Assembly (NCBI GenBank): GCA_954871525.1
Contig: OX940861.1
Coordinates: forward strand, 35,787,201 to 35,851,200
Reading direction: 5' to 3'
Length of the DNA stretch: 64,000 nt
DNA from: Parietaria judaica
Taxonomy: Eukaryota > Streptophyta > Magnoliopsida > Rosales > Urticaceae
Of the stretch, positions 12,608-25,520 are shown piece by piece (position 1 is the stretch's first letter; every line of letters starts with the position of its first letter). The position numbers and the translations under genes were made by a program. The notes under the pieces were generated by a model. It was not told the origin of the DNA. It did not search any database and was given only the letters and a program-made list of their open reading frames with translations.

Positions 12608-13256
12608 TGTAGGAAATGCCCGAATCGGAATTTAGGTCCATTGGGCTTTCCGAGTCCGACCCGACTACAATAAACGGGTTATGGGCCCACTCGGGCCCGA
12701 AGGATAATTATGAAGATAATTAATATGATTAATTAATTGATAATGACCTAATGAGCTTAGGCCCAATTACTGGGTCAAAAAGCCCATTACGTCATTGATG
12801 GACTATGGGCTATAAATACCTAAAGTCTAATCATAACTGAGAAGTTTTTTTAACCATCCTAGAAAACCTAGAAGAGAGAAAATCGATCAGCCCCAATCTC
12901 ATGGCCTAGGTCGCGGTTTTCTCCTCCCCTTGCCTTCGTCGGTTCGCCATCCAATCCCCGAGGAAGACCTAGCTGTGTTATGAGGAGATTTCCGGTCTAT
13001 ACGATGTTCTCGCATCGACGTGGTGGACGAGCTAGAGGCTTTACACTTGTGAAGCTATGATCTGGAAAAACGCAGCAATCGGCCACACGTAAACCGAGGA
13101 GGAATCATCCAAATTTTCTACAGTTTGCAAAAGTACCAATGTATGGTAATGTATTGAAACTGATTCTCTTGATTTTTGAATTTAATCTAGATCATTGTTT
13201 CAATGATATCCTGTGATTTCCGTCTCGGGATTGAGAAAAGTCATCGAAACCCAACA
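12608..13256 (+). mobile_element. Solo LTR, 649 bp
   Basis: It starts TGTAGGAAATG and ends GAAACCCAACA. The flanking duplication is ATATA (12603-12607 and 13257-13261), credible but low-complexity. A TATA box (TATAAATA, 12811-12818) suits plus-strand transcription. No internal region or second copy is nearby. Family is not identified. Confidence 0.75.
12811..12818 (+). promoter_or_regulatory. TATA box within the solo LTR
   Basis: GGGCTATAAATACC lies about 200 bp into the LTR, a normal position for a plant LTR promoter. Confidence 0.5.
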
Positions 13257-13831
13257 ATATAGAATCTATAAAATGAACTTTTTGCTCCTTAAATGTGTCT
13301 AAATGGGTTTTGTCGTATTACCGTGTTCACCCGTTATTTAACCGTGTTAATTTTGTTCGACACGGTCGAACCCATATCTACTTATGGTAGATTCAAATCC
13401 ATTTAAATCGTGTCGTAACTGTTTTGTGTTTCCTATCTACTCCCAAATTGCCGCCCCTAATTTATAATGAAGGTATTTTTGTATGCTTAATGACTAAAGA
13501 TGCGAGAAAGCTATATAGGTGTATGCTTGAAGCCTTTTGATCGGCTGAGCAGTAATAATTAACTAACAAGATAATTGTTAATTACTTCACCTGTTAATGG
13601 TATTGCTTATTATAGGGCAAGATTAAAGAATGCAGAAGATATAACTACTCGTTCCAGGCCCGGCTCGAGTATTAGGCAACTTGGTCTTGTACGATGGCCG
13701 AAGCCTAAAATTATAAAGGCCCCTTGCTTTAATACATAGTGCGATCAACGTTTTTCTTTACTAAGCCCATGTACCAAAAAGAGAGCTCACTTAAGAATAT
13801 CGAAAAGAAAAGTGAAATTTGTACTTACACT

Positions 13832-14417
13832 CAAGGTTTTAAATATCGATATCGATGTCGTTTCGCACTCTCTATTTTACGGATATATCGCTTGCCGACG
13901 GATAAATAGGAAGAAATGGATATATCGCTTGCCGATAATACCGCATAAATTTCACGGATATATCGCTTGCCGATCGAAATATCGACGGATATTCCAGAAA
14001 AATGTTTTCAGTATTTCAATCATATTTTTATATAGTTTCTAAATTATCTATTTAATAAATATGACACATAGTTATAGCCTAGAAAACACTTTCATTAATC
14101 ATAACATAACACAAACATATAACATAAAAGTAATAACTCATAACATAATGTCGACATAACATAAAATAAGCTAGTTATCATAATAAAGTCATAGAGTACG
14201 AACATAGAGTACGAAGTACGAACATAAATACGAAGTATGGTTCTAAATGTCGATATCGATGTCGTTTCGCACTCTCTATTTTACGGATATATCGCTTGCC
14301 GACAGATAAATGGGAATAAATGGATATATCGATTTCCTGTGAATATCGTTTCGCATTTTTCATTTTCTGGGCACGTCGTGGATATATCGAGGACATATCC
14401 GGATATTTAAAACCATG
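13832..14417. mobile_element. hAT-type MITE, 586 bp
   Basis: The termini are CAAGGTTTTAAATATC and, reversed, CATGGTTTTAAATATCC. The 8 bp duplication CTTACACT is perfect (13824-13831 and 14418-14425). Both halves carry the phrase GGATATATCGCTTGCCGA and a CGATGTCGTTTCGCACTC block, so the element is itself built of repeated modules. Non-coding. Confidence 0.85.
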
Positions 14418-14514
14418 CTTACACTAGAATATAAGGTGTCGATGGGGGTCCCACTCTCGAATATTCTTTCTCTTATTGAGCCTATGCCTATAGTATATAG
14501 TAGAGTAGCAGTAA

Positions 14515-14720
14515 TCAAGGTTTTAAATACCGCTTGTCGATGCCGTTTCGTAATTTCCGTTGTACGGACTTATCGCTTGTCGATGGGCATGCCGATGGAC
14601 AAATCGGAAAATAAGGGCATGCCGCATGTCGAAAATACCGCATATTTTTCATGGGCATACCGCATGCCGATGGGGGTTTTCGACGGATATTTTGGAAAAT
14701 ATTTTTGAATATTTAAGCGA
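14515..14720. repeat. Diverged third copy of the MITE module
   Basis: It begins CAAGGTTTTAAATACCG, like the terminus of the MITE at 13832, and carries variants of its internal phrases (TTATCGCTTGTCGATG, GCATACCGCATGCCG). A right terminus and TSD were not found, so this is a partial or truncated copy. Confidence 0.55.
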
Positions 14721-16159
14721 TAATTTTATATAGGTCCAAAATTACATATTTAATAAACACAAAATATAATTGAATACAACAAAACACATTCATAACATAA
14801 AACACATAAGTTATAACAAAATAGTAAATTAAAAATGATATAATAAGTATATTAGTATATAATCTTTTCAAAATAAAAATAAAAAATAACATCTGTAAAT
14901 ATGTAAAAATATATTTTATTTTAATATCTAATTCAAATGATGGATAAAAAACAATTTAGGTTAAAAAATCCTAAACAATTTTTTTTTCATAAATAGTTTG
15001 ACACGTATTAGTTGAATACAGAGGAAAAATTATTATTTAATGTAAAAACAGGATGGGTCCCATACTCATTAAAGTAGTGTTTTAAAAATAAAAAATAAAT
15101 AAAAAAGAAAGAAAGTCAGAGAACGGGTCGCACGACCTTTTCTTCTTCCCCATTTTGCCATTTTCTTCTTCACGCAGAAGCTTTTTTTTTTTCTCCCATG
15201 GTGGATGAATGAGAGTCTCGTTTGTGGGCTTTCGCACCCTATGTCGTCGTTTTGCTTCAGGAAAACGACACTCGACGTGAATTAGAGCTGCCGAACGACA
15301 TGTCGCGGAAAGTTGGAAAACAACAGCGAAACGACTCGGATGTCGTTTCGCATATCTTCCCAAAACGATTGCCGGTCGATATGTAGTAATCAATATACAA
15401 AGTTACAAACAAATTCTTCATCACACTATTGCCAAACAATTAATGAAAGAATTCAAGAAGAACTTTAAGAGAAACAATATTTTTTCATATATAAAATAGT
15501 CGTATTAAATATAGAGAATTTTATTTTCAATTTTTTATTTATTTTTTTATGTAAAGACAATTAAAAGTATTTCCTTATAGTGTACATTAATTTCTCTTTT
15601 TGTACCATTAAATCATTTTATTTTTTTATAAATTTCGAATTGCCTCTTAGCATAATTTTAGATTTACCTTTATATACAAGCCATCTTTTAAGAGCATTTT
15701 TTTTTTAAATGGGGGTGACACTATTGGCAGAGGTTACGATGTACTCTCGCATTACTAGATATATTCGGTTTAAGAACATGTGGCATTATTGACCAAGTTT
15801 ACAAATATGTAAATGGGGCACTCATTTGAGTCCAATGATGTTTGAACCTGTGACCTCTTGAATAGGTATGTAGTGGAGTTACCAGTAGGCCAGACAAGCT
15901 TGGTTAAAAGCAAAAATATTATTAATTATTAATTTTATGATTTTTTTAATGAAATTACATTACATTTGGAGAGTATATTTTAATTTTTAAGTATTATAAT
16001 AAAATTATACAATATTGGAATTAAAAATAGAAGTATGGTATTGCAAAAAAACAAAAAATTAAGATATAAGAACATTTTTTATGTAAAAAAATTTATAAGG
16101 CCTCGTATTTATTTTTCACCCAAGGCCTCCAAAATGGTTGGGCCGGCATTGACTCATTC

Positions 16160-16681
16160 AATTATGAGGTGTCTAGCGTTTGTAGATGCAAAACCACTAA
16201 TTAAACTATGCAATCTATCTTGAAGTCCTTAAATTGGGGTTTTTTTAGCCTCTAAATAATATGCCAATAGTAACCAGACTAACTCTCTAAAAAGTCGAAC
16301 AAGCCCACAAATACAAATAATGGGCCTCATATCCGAGCTGAGTTAGCCCAATCTGTAAATGGGCCGAAAGGCAGCGCCAAAGCGAGCTTCGTTTAAACCT
16401 CTGAAAACTCAAAATTTTCCCTCTCCTCTCTCCACTCTGTTTTTTTTTTTTTTTTTTGGAGTGACAGAATTGACATTTTTGAGCTTCGGAGAATCTGCTC
16501 TCATGGTTTTTTGAGATTCAAGCTTAGCCAGAGACCCTAATTTTGCCCTAGCTCTTCGTCTTTCCTTGGAGCATCGAAACCCGAGATGCCCGCTCTCGGA
16601 GTTGGTGGATCTAAGCGCCTCGTCGGGGATTCTGACGCGGACTCGGACTCGTCGGCGCAGACATGCCGGTGAGCTCCGGCC
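16160..16681. other. Upstream flank and 5' UTR of the MPS1 gene
   Basis: From about 16320 base composition becomes GC-richer and includes CT-rich and poly-T runs (16440-16457) typical of a plant 5' leader. No TATA box could be assigned. Confidence 0.4.
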
Positions 16682-19600
16682 ATGGACAGGAAGGCTGACC
16701 TTCCGACGAAATCCGTGCCGGTCAGGAATCCGAGCCGTCCGATCAACCCCGACTCCACTTCTTCTTCTTCGTCTTCCCTGTCGTCCCCTCCGCAGGACTT
16801 CATCCGGAATGTTAGGGCCGCTTTCAAGCGGTATCGACCCCTCGGTAAATCTCTGTTTTTTTTTTTTTCTCTTGCGGCTTCAGTTCTCGGAGGAATTTCA
16901 CGGAGGATTGGTGGCATTTTGTTAGAGATTTGCTTTCTGTGTTGACGCCATTTTTTGTCCTTAACTTCTCTTCCATGCTTATGCTGTCGGAATTTTCAGG
17001 TGTAATGCAGTCGAATAGCTTAGGGCCTCGGCGTAGTGTAGTTCCCCAGCGGAAAGTAGGTTTGACATCGAGTGTCGGTCCAGTCGGTGATGATATGAAT
17101 CATCAGGACACGGGTCAGGGTGATTGTAGAGTCGATGAATCGATCACGCGGATAAAGAACGCGGCCAATGCGGTCAAGGAATCTCAAGAGGACTCGATTA
17201 CGCTGCCTTCCATTTCCGGCACTATAACTAAAGCTTTCGACTTTGAGCAGAGAGATCAAATTAAGCCCCTTGCAGATGGTAAAGACAACAATCCAAAGCC
17301 TCATATCGTTGATAGCCACAAGAAGGTCCAGTTTTCAGTCGCAAGCAAGGCCGTTTCACAAGGTAATACTCGTTTTGTTAGTCCAATTTAACGTCTTTTT
17401 ATGTATTTTACTGTATCATTGCGAATCTTGTATATATTTTCCTCTCATAAATGCAGGGGCCGATAATCGTATGGCCAGTGGATCGGAGAATTTATCATCT
17501 CATATGAGTTCACTTGCATTGACAGAAATGGATTGGGTCACAAGTAATCAAGGTGAAGCATCGACTGTCATCAATAACGAGGCCAAGCATCAGAATGTTC
17601 ATAGCATGGAAATCGATGTCACGTCGAGATCCGACGCTGGAGGTTCTTCTTTGTTGGCGAAGAGAACTTCAGCAGTTCAGGATCGGTTGCACCAATTCAG
17701 AAACTTCTTAAGCCAGCCCAACACTCATTCTTCGGTAGCGGGGCCCTCGTGTGCCACAACAACATCGGTCCATTCAACTTCGGCACCGATGCTCAATCAG
17801 ACGACCTTCTGCCCCCACATGCATAGCTACTCTCATATCGATGCCCAACCCATCACTGCAGGGAAAGTAACAGTGGGGAAATCGTGTTTGAACGACCAGA
17901 TTTCCACTGCAGCGAACACGTCCTCCTCTGCAGTTGATGCCCAAATGCCGGTTAAGGAATGTCAAAACTCCAAGAAAGAAAGTGGGGTTTCTCGGGAAGC
18001 TTCTCTCCCTGATGGGAAAAGATCAGCCGATGAAGGCAATTTCCAATCGTTGCCTCCACCATCAAAGAGTTTGTTATCTGAGGTGAAGACTGAGCCTTCT
18101 AGATCAGACAAACAAGACAAGATTACAAGTGGCAAAGGTCCATCCGCGCCTCGCAAAAGGAGCCATGATCCGGACATGTTTTATAAAGTCAACGGGAAGC
18201 TTTATCAAAGGCTGGGCAAGATCGGCAGTGGAGGAAGTAGTGAGGTCCACAAAGTCATCTCGTCGGATTGCACAATATATGCGCTCAAGAAGATTAAGCT
18301 CAAAGGACGCGATTATGCCACCGCTTATGGATTTTGCCAGGAAATCGAGTATCTAAATAGATTGAAAGGAAAACATAATATTATACAGCTTGTAGACTAC
18401 GAGGTATTCCCATGGAAAATTTGTTCATCCTTTTACTTGTGGCAATGCTCTTATCTTCTTTTCCCTTTTTCAAAATTTTGATTCTGGTAATTGCTTTTTG
18501 TTTCTAAGGTGACGGATCGAGCGCTGCTCCAGGAAGTCTTAAACGGGTCCATGAATAATAAAGATGGTCGAGTCAAAGACGATGGTTACATATACATGGT
18601 TCTCGAATACGGTGAAATCGATTTGGCACACATGCTGTCGCAGAAGTGGAAGGAGTTGGATGGCTCCAACAAGACCATAGACGAAAACTGGCTCCGGTTT
18701 TACTGGCAGGTTCTAATTATGCACCAATTCTCTCCACAATGTTGTGATACAGGCTACTTAGTGATAGAACCCGAAGCAAAATTAAATGGAAGATATAGGC
18801 CTCAGGAACTTGTAGAAATTGCAAGGATTTAGTAAAACCGTTTTGGTCTAGTTTTTCATATTGTAATTGATTCAACCTTTTGATAATACTATATATAGCA
18901 TTAATATTATTCTTTCTTCGCAGCAAATTCTTTTAGCTGTTAACACCATACACGAGGAGCGCATTGTACACTCTGACCTAAAGCCTGCCAATTTCCTTCT
19001 GGTTAAAGGTTCCTTAAAGTTGATCGATTTTGGTATCGCCAAAGCTATAATGAGCGATACTACGAACATCCAAAGAGATTCACAGGTAAATAATTCTCCC
19101 TTGGCGCCAACTCACTTATGTTTGGCTGGAACTTCTGTTCAAATCAAATGATATCTCGTTTAGATTATCGTCCTTGTAAACCTGTTTATCACGTATTATA
19201 ATTGTCAATTCTAGCGTTCTCATGAAAAATAGGAAAGACATATCAAGTGATTCGAATCCTGTATGCGAAATCACAGAAAGTTAAAAATCTAGACATGATT
19301 ACATAATATAGCAATGTATTTCCATAGGTTGGTACATTGAGCTACATGTCTCCCGAGGCATTTTTGTGCAACGAGAGTGACGCCGACGGAAACCCCATAA
19401 AGTGCGGTCGGCCATCGGACATCTGGTCCCTCGGCTGCATCCTTTACCAGATGGTTTATGGGCGAACCCCATTTGCAGACTACAAGACGTTCTGGGCGAA
19501 GTTCAAAGTCATCACAGACCCAAACCACGAGATCTCCTACGAACAACTCGCCAACCCGTGGCTGCTCGATATTATGAAAAAGTGCCTCTTGTGGGACCGG

Positions 19601-19903
19601 TCTGCCAGGTGGCGGATTCCGGAGCTGCTCCACCACCCATTCCTCGTCCCTCCCACTGCACCCCATTGGGCCTCGTCTCAGGCCCAAACTTGTCGGCTTC
19701 TTCAGCTCGTTCTCGGTAATTGTGGGAGCAATTCTGAAGCTTTGAGCCTGTGTTCTCAATTGCAGCGTCATCTCGCTGAGCCGGACACGTTAGTCGCATC
19801 AGAGCTGTTAACGTCGCGGCGGCAGCAGCGTGATTTGCTCTCCAGCGTGTCTAAGCTTTGCTCTCAGTTAGAGGAACAGCTTGCGGAGTCGGAGAAGGAA
19901 TAG
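16682..19903 (+). CDS. MPS1: MPS1-type dual-specificity protein kinase, six exons
   Basis: Exons 16682-16844, 17000-17362, 17457-18403, 18509-18709, 18924-19085 and 19328-19903 join with consistent phases at GT-AG sites to give 803 aa. Residues 1-420 are a poorly conserved, serine-rich regulatory region. The C-terminal kinase domain spans about 424-715: glycine loop [11 protein letters not shown], lysine K453 (YALKKIKL), catalytic loop HSDLKPANF (D576), DFG at 593, and [11 protein letters not shown] in place of HRD and this APE-like segment are typical of MPS1/TTK kinases. The family acts at kinetochores in the spindle-assembly checkpoint; that role is inferred from family membership. A short helical tail follows the kinase domain. 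The start is the first ATG in frame with the conserved exons. Confidence 0.93.
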
Positions 19904-20160
19904 GTCTGTGAGTTGTACAATGCAATGTTATTTTATCGGTGAGGTTAGTCGGGAATATGAATGGGGAATCGACGTGTGTAATTACTGTCTTTGCCCTTGT
20001 TGGCATTTTGGTGTAGTGTTTTGGACAGTGGCATTTTGTATACGATGCAATGTTATTTTGTCGATGAGGTTGGTCGGGAATATGAACGGGGAATCGACGC
20101 GTGTAATTACTGTCATTGCCCTTGTCATTTTGGTGTAGTGTTTTGGATAGTCATGTAGTC
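19904..20160 (+). repeat. Tandem duplication in the MPS1 3' flank/UTR
   Basis: A unit of about 115-125 bp (from ATGCAATGTTATTTT to GTAGTGTTTTGGA) occurs at about 19920-20030 and again at about 20045-20150 with roughly 90% identity by eye. It starts within 20 bp of the MPS1 stop codon, so it probably lies in the 3' UTR. Confidence 0.8.
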
Positions 20161-21026
20161 AAAACTCAAAACTATACATATTTTTTCACATTTGTTTTGT
20201 ATAGTGGAATCTTTGAATCCTTCTTTAGCTTGAAGCTTCGAACCGTTGGAAAAAAAATGTCCCTAATGGTCTAATTTTCCGAGTTACTTGATGGGTTATT
20301 GATCTACTAACAGTTAAAACTATAAGTTTTTAAAATCCGATGAGTGATTGTGTTGATTAGATTTTACATATATATCAATAACCAACAGATACTACTCAAA
20401 AAAAAAAAAAATTCAATATAATTCAATATATTTATATGTTATTTGATTATTTTAAATAAGCAAAATTCTTATAAGCCCGAAGGATAAGTTATGGTATTTT
20501 TTTTATTATTATGCTTTTGTTTTGTCTTGTTTGGCGAGTTGTCTTGTTAAAGAAGTTCCTTTTATTTTGTTGGGAAAACTTAAAAGGTAAGTTGCTAAAC
20601 AAGTGATTAAGTACTCAAAGTGTACGCTTTGCTTTGTCGTACATTGTGGAGCGTCTTTTGGAGAGGGACCGTCACAGGCCTTGAAGGTTTGACGGAGTGG
20701 GCTGGTATTACCGGCCCGTTTCAATAGACGACTCACGGCAGTCTCATGTTTATCATTTTCGATGACGTGATTTACACGTTTGTGTTTCATTTTATCGTTT
20801 GGGGTCTATCAATTTCCCGCGAGCGATGTCGGTTTCTAGTAAAAAAATTTATTGAAGAACTTAGTATTCATGGCTTCCGACGAAGCCTCGGTTTATGGTC
20901 GTTCAGACACTGGCTTGAACTACAAGAATTGAGCTTTTTAACTTACTTTTGAAATTTCTTATTGAACGTTACATGTGCCGGCTTGAATGTTTATTCAGTG
21001 ACGAAGATAAGTTTAAATTGGCGATA
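20161..21026. other. Intergenic DNA between MPS1 and the retrotransposon nest
   Basis: AT-rich to 20500, then more balanced composition. A short frame at 20870-20932 begins MASDEASVYGRSD and stops after 20 codons; it is not recognised and could be chance. No element boundary was found before the ATAAT duplication at 21027. Confidence 0.45.
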
Positions 21027-21031
21027 ATAAT

Positions 21032-21261
21032 TGTTAACAAAGAAAATGGAGAGGAAAAATGTTGTTTGTTTCATTGAGGTTGGAAGACTATTTATACATG
21101 TACAAGTATTCTAGATTATTCTACTTCTACATTATTCTAAGAGTAATAAATGCTTTCTAGATAATTCTAATTCTAGGTGATTCTAATTAAATCTATCCTA
21201 GATTGTTCTAGATAAACTTTAATTTATAATACACTAAATAAATCTAGAATATTCTTTAACA
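21032..21261 (-). repeat. 3' LTR of copia-A
   Basis: It differs from the 5' LTR at four positions in 230 by my count. A minus-strand TATA box (TATAAATAG) lies at about 21089-21098. Confidence 0.95.
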
Positions 21262-21268
21262 CTCCCCC

Positions 21269-22149
21269 TCAAGCTGGAGCATATATGTTAATCATGCCCA
21301 GCTTGTTACAAAGATATTCGACCCGCACCCCGTTAAGAGCCTTTGTGAAAATATCTCCTATTTGGTTCTCCGTCTTTACATATGATGTGGAAACCAAGCC
21401 TTGTTGAATCTTCTCGCGAACAAAGTGACAATCGATCTCAATGTGTTTTGTTCTCTCATGAAATATTGGATTCGATGCGATACGAATAGCAGCTTGGTTG
21501 TCACACCATAACTTTGCCGGCAAAGAGACTTTGAGACCTATCTCTGTCAGTAGTTGATGTATCCACATTATTTCACATGTTGCTTGTGCCATTGCTCTGT
21601 ACTCCGACTCAGCACTGGATCTTGACACAACATGTTGCTTCTTGCTTTTCCATGAGATCAAGTTCCCTCCTACAAAGACGCAATAGCCAGTTGTTGATCT
21701 CCTATCAATCTTGGATCTTGCCCAATCTGCATCTGTAAAACATTCAATAGAAGTATGACCATGATTTGAGTATAAGATTCCACGCCCTGGTGCTCCCTTC
21801 AAATAGCACAAGATCTGCTCTAATGCTGCCCAATGTTCATCTGTAGGAGATGCCAAGAATTGGCTTACTATGCTGACGGAGTATGCAATGTCTGGTCGTT
21901 TTATAGTGAGGTAGTTCAATTTGCCGACTAATCTTCTGTACCGTTCAGTATCATCCATTGGTTTTCCCTCTTTCGTAACCTGCATATTGGGAGTCATTGG
22001 GGCACTACACGGCTTGGCCCCTAGTTTTCCTGTCTCGGAAAGCAAATCAAGTACATACTTCCTCTGAGACAAGTATATACCTTTTTTGCTTCTCATTACT
22101 TCAACGCCCAAAAAGTATTTTAATGTCCCCAAGTCTTTTGTGTGGAACT
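21269..22149 (-). pseudogene. copia-A reverse transcriptase end and RNase H
   Basis: This is the continuation of the RT cut at 42910; FHTKDLGTLKYFLGVEV follows directly when the nest and one GAACT copy are removed. It contains the RT connection region and RNase H with ADWARSKIDRRSTTGY, SAESEYRAMA and LWCDNQAAI, ending LGMINIYAPA just before the polypurine tract. This 3' part has no stop, but it has no start of its own. Confidence 0.93.
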
Positions 22150-22559
22150 TGATGACGTGTTTTCACACACCAACAGTCACGTGAATTGTGAATGGGATTT
22201 CGATTTGATATTACTGAATTTTGTGGATTCTGACCTCCGCGTCGTCAATACTTTAGACGGTAACGAAATGAATATGAAAAAGAAAAAGATTAGAACACCG
22301 AGGTTTTTTAGAGAGGTTCGTCCCCATGCGGTAGTTGACTACGTCCTCTGTACGTTTATTGCTTTGAAAAAGATGGATCAACCGAAACCACAAGTCAATT
22401 TCTGGTAGATCTAAAGTAAAAGATGAAGAATTCTGGAAAATACAAATCTCTCTATTATCTCGAAATCAATGCTTGCGTGTGTATGATGGAGCTGTCTCCT
22501 TGCTTTTATAGGCTTCTGGTTTCTGCCCGTTGGAAGTGTACGTTGGTGATGGCTTCGAG

Positions 22560-23512
22560 TGTTGGAAATCGGGGTTTGATTCCCGACTTCATTACCACAA
22601 AATAAGCCTCCGAGCCGTCTCGGTAACATTTAAAAAATTATTTTAAAGCGGAAAACTTGTTATCGTAACGGCACGGATATCGGGTAATAACCATTTTAAC
22701 AAGATATGATAAATGTTACATATTTAATATTCACAACCCATTATTAATATCATAGTCGAAATATAAGAAATAAATAGAAAGCAGTAAATGTTTGCATTTA
22801 TTAACCCAATGCATAAGCCTGTACCTCAACGGACGTTTCTGACTGCGGATTCTGAAGTTCGGCAGGGCTCCGCCAGTGCTGAGGGAAACACCCGTGATCT
22901 TCCGGGATATTCTCCTGGATTCCTCGTACCGAAGCGTGGGCTTCGCCGGCAGGACTCCGTCGCAAAATTTAACTGAGGTTCTTTTGAAGCTTCCGGAGAA
23001 ATAGTCTCCTAAGCCGAACCAGAAAAGAGATCAGAAGCAGAAAACTCGCAGACCCTAGAGAGAGAGGGAGAGCTCGAGTTTTTGCTCTGGGGAAGGTGTG
23101 AAAAATGTTGTAAATGAGCTCCCTATTTATAGACTTGGCCCGTAACCGAATTAGAGATTTTCTCTCCAAAATTCGAATTTCATATATATTTAAATACTTT
23201 AATTATTTCAATCCAATGGTTGAGATTTAATCTCATCAAGATCCAATGGTTATAATTAAACTTGTATTTAATTAAATAAGAAAGACTTGATAAATACAAA
23301 AATCAATCTTATCTTCTCATTTAAATATAATTCGAATATTTATATATTTATATATATATCTAATTTCGAAAATTATTATTAAATATAATTAATTATCCTA
23401 ATCCAAAGGCTTAGATTTAATCTTATCTAAATCCAATGGATATAATTAATTAGGGATTTAATTAAATAAGAAAGACTTGGTAAACCAATCTTATCTACTT
23501 ATCTTAATTTTG

Positions 23513-23556
<44 letters not shown>

Positions 23557-25505
23557 ATGATAATTTCGAAATTAATTATCTAGATCCAATGGCTTAGATT
23601 AATCTTAGACCGATCTAATGGATCAAATTAATTTGGGATAAAAATCAAATATTCTAAGACTTGGTAAAAGCCTAATTCGATTTTATCTCCATCATTATCT
23701 TCGAATATATATATATTAATTAGTTTCCAATCCGACGGTAAAGATTAAATCTTAAACCGATCTAACAGATACAATTAATTAGGTCAAATTCGAAAACCCT
23801 AAGCTTGGTCACCAAGCTACTATTTTCGAATTAGGGTTAGGTCAAAAATATATCATCTTAATCCTACGGTTGATATTAAATCATCTCCGATCTAAAGGAT
23901 AAGATTGATTTTAGGGTTTTTGCCAAAGTACCAAACTTTAGGTACTTATGCCGCAAATTTCAAACCCTTAACTAGGTCAAACTCGTGTGGGCTAGGTTAA
24001 GCAAGCCCACATCGATTTACACATGTAATATATAATTAAATATATATTATTATTATTAATATAAATCTATTAATTATTAATTAATTATTAATAAGATATT
24101 AATAATTAAATCCAAATAATTAAATTATATTAATAATTCCTGATCTCAATATCACACATTAAAATGTCATGGTGCCACACCATCATTTAAATTCGTGACA
24201 TGTGATTTAATTTCATAGTTTATCGAACCGAGCACAAACTTTAGAAAATCCATAAATCACTAACCGTAAGTCGAAATGACTTGGTTCAAAAAGCAAAGTT
24301 GCTTAGAATTTAATTTCCAACAACATGGTGCTGATAGAAAATCTAAATTCTTACTTTCTTTTATCAGTTAATTTCGTGTACCAAGATATGGTACTTTTGC
24401 CACGCTGACGATAAAACTATCTGACGTCTGCCACAGACCTTTCAGTTTTATAAGTCAAGCCAAATGATTAAACATTATCCAGAATGTATTTTAATCACGT
24501 ACGTATCATCCGTTACGGAGCTATCCTGGGGACCATGGACCCGTATCACTTAAGCTCCAACGAACTGTTAGTTGTTCGTCAAACCTCGAAGTGATTCCAC
24601 TATAGACCCGAGGCTGCACTCTTTAGTGATACGGTATATATTATTCCCTTTATAACAACATGGTGTCCATTGATACAATCAATTTCGGGTTATTCTTCTT
24701 TCATTTGATGATCCACACACGAGCAGGCGGTTTCTACCGTTATGCCCCTCATTGCATTTTCAACCTTGACTCAGTCAGTAATATTTTGAGTAACCCACTT
24801 ATGGTTTCGATTCATAAGTTGCGCACGGGTACCTCTCACTTCTCACCACCGACAATAAAGGGAATCATCATCACTCTGAAGAGAGCTGTGTGATGCCCAT
24901 GTCTATGACCAAGCTACGCTTACTGCTGACTATCATGTTCCCAAAATAATAGTGTTGGGAACAGCAGTAATATTTCATGTTCTTTAACGGTTAAATCAAA
25001 GAACAATCAAGCCAGCAGCTCGGACTCAAGATCACTCAGGACTTAGATCGAATATCAATTTGATCATCTACTAGTGACTCAACTCTAAGTTATCAGTGAT
25101 GGTCTTATATGATAACTTCCGGAGTTTAAGTCAGGTCCAGTCCAGTATGAAGACACCTCATACTTAATGCACTTCTAGTGAGTGTGACACACACAAAATC
25201 CAGAATAAGATTGTCACTTAGTCACATTAATGACCTTATACGATTAATGGGCTCCCACCCAGTTAATCAGGTCACGGACATTTTAAGTTCATTTATTATG
25301 ATTATTAATTCTTCCTCACATTGACTCTGTTGTGATAATAATAACATAATTGCATCCTTTATGAACTAAGGAAACAAACATTCTATTTTACTCTACCAGA
25401 AACTATAATAAGATTAACATAATAAGTATTATCTTTATTCAATGACATATCATAATATTTTACAAATGGATAAAATATCTTGTTTAAGGACACATATGTC
25501 CAATA
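22560..25505 (-). repeat. 3' LTR of copia-B
   Basis: 2946 bp. About 45 differences from the 5' LTR by eye (near 1.5%), plus changes in AT-array length (23515-23555). It contains a minus-strand TATA box (TATAAATAGGG, about 23124-23134). Small frames at 22788-23169 and 24660-24893 recur in the other LTR and are not genes. Confidence 0.93.
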
Positions 25506-25520
25506 ATCTCCCACTTGTAC

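Larger units (their letters stand above)
12244..13459. mobile_element. hAT-type non-autonomous element hosting a solo LTR
   Basis: The termini are TAAGAGTAACAATT and, on the opposite strand, TAGGGGCGGCAATT. The 8 bp duplication ATTTATAA flanks it (12236-12243 and 13460-13467). An 8 bp TSD and a T(A/G)GGGGTGGCAA-type terminus fit the hAT superfamily. Without the inserted solo LTR (12608-13256 plus TSD) the element is about 560 bp. It has no coding capacity. Confidence 0.75.
13655..16151. mobile_element. Old hAT-like element, about 2.5 kb, with nested MITE
   Basis: The left end reads CAGGCCCGGC and the right end, reverse-complemented, CAATGCCGGCCC. The flanks ACTCGTTC (13647-13654) and ACTCATTC (16152-16159) form an 8 bp duplication with one mismatch. 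No transposase was found inside. The interior holds the intact MITE 13832-14417 and a further diverged copy of the same repeat from about 14515. Short imperfect termini make the exact boundaries less certain than for the other elements. Confidence 0.55.

Noticed and set aside
14515..15400. Possible complete third MITE ending near 15390 with TSD GCAGTAAT/GTAGTAAT
   Set aside because: The right end lacks the complementary terminus and the putative TSD has a mismatch.
15835..15900. Phrase GTTTGAACCTGTGACCTC resembling tRNA-derived SINE sequence
   Set aside because: No box A at the right distance, no poly-A/T tail and no TSD seen.
20870..20932. Possible 20-codon peptide gene MASDEASVYGRSD
   Set aside because: Too short to distinguish from chance; no splice or promoter evidence.
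22788..23169. Small frames repeated at 39619-40000
   Set aside because: They lie in both LTRs of copia-B and only reflect LTR duplication.
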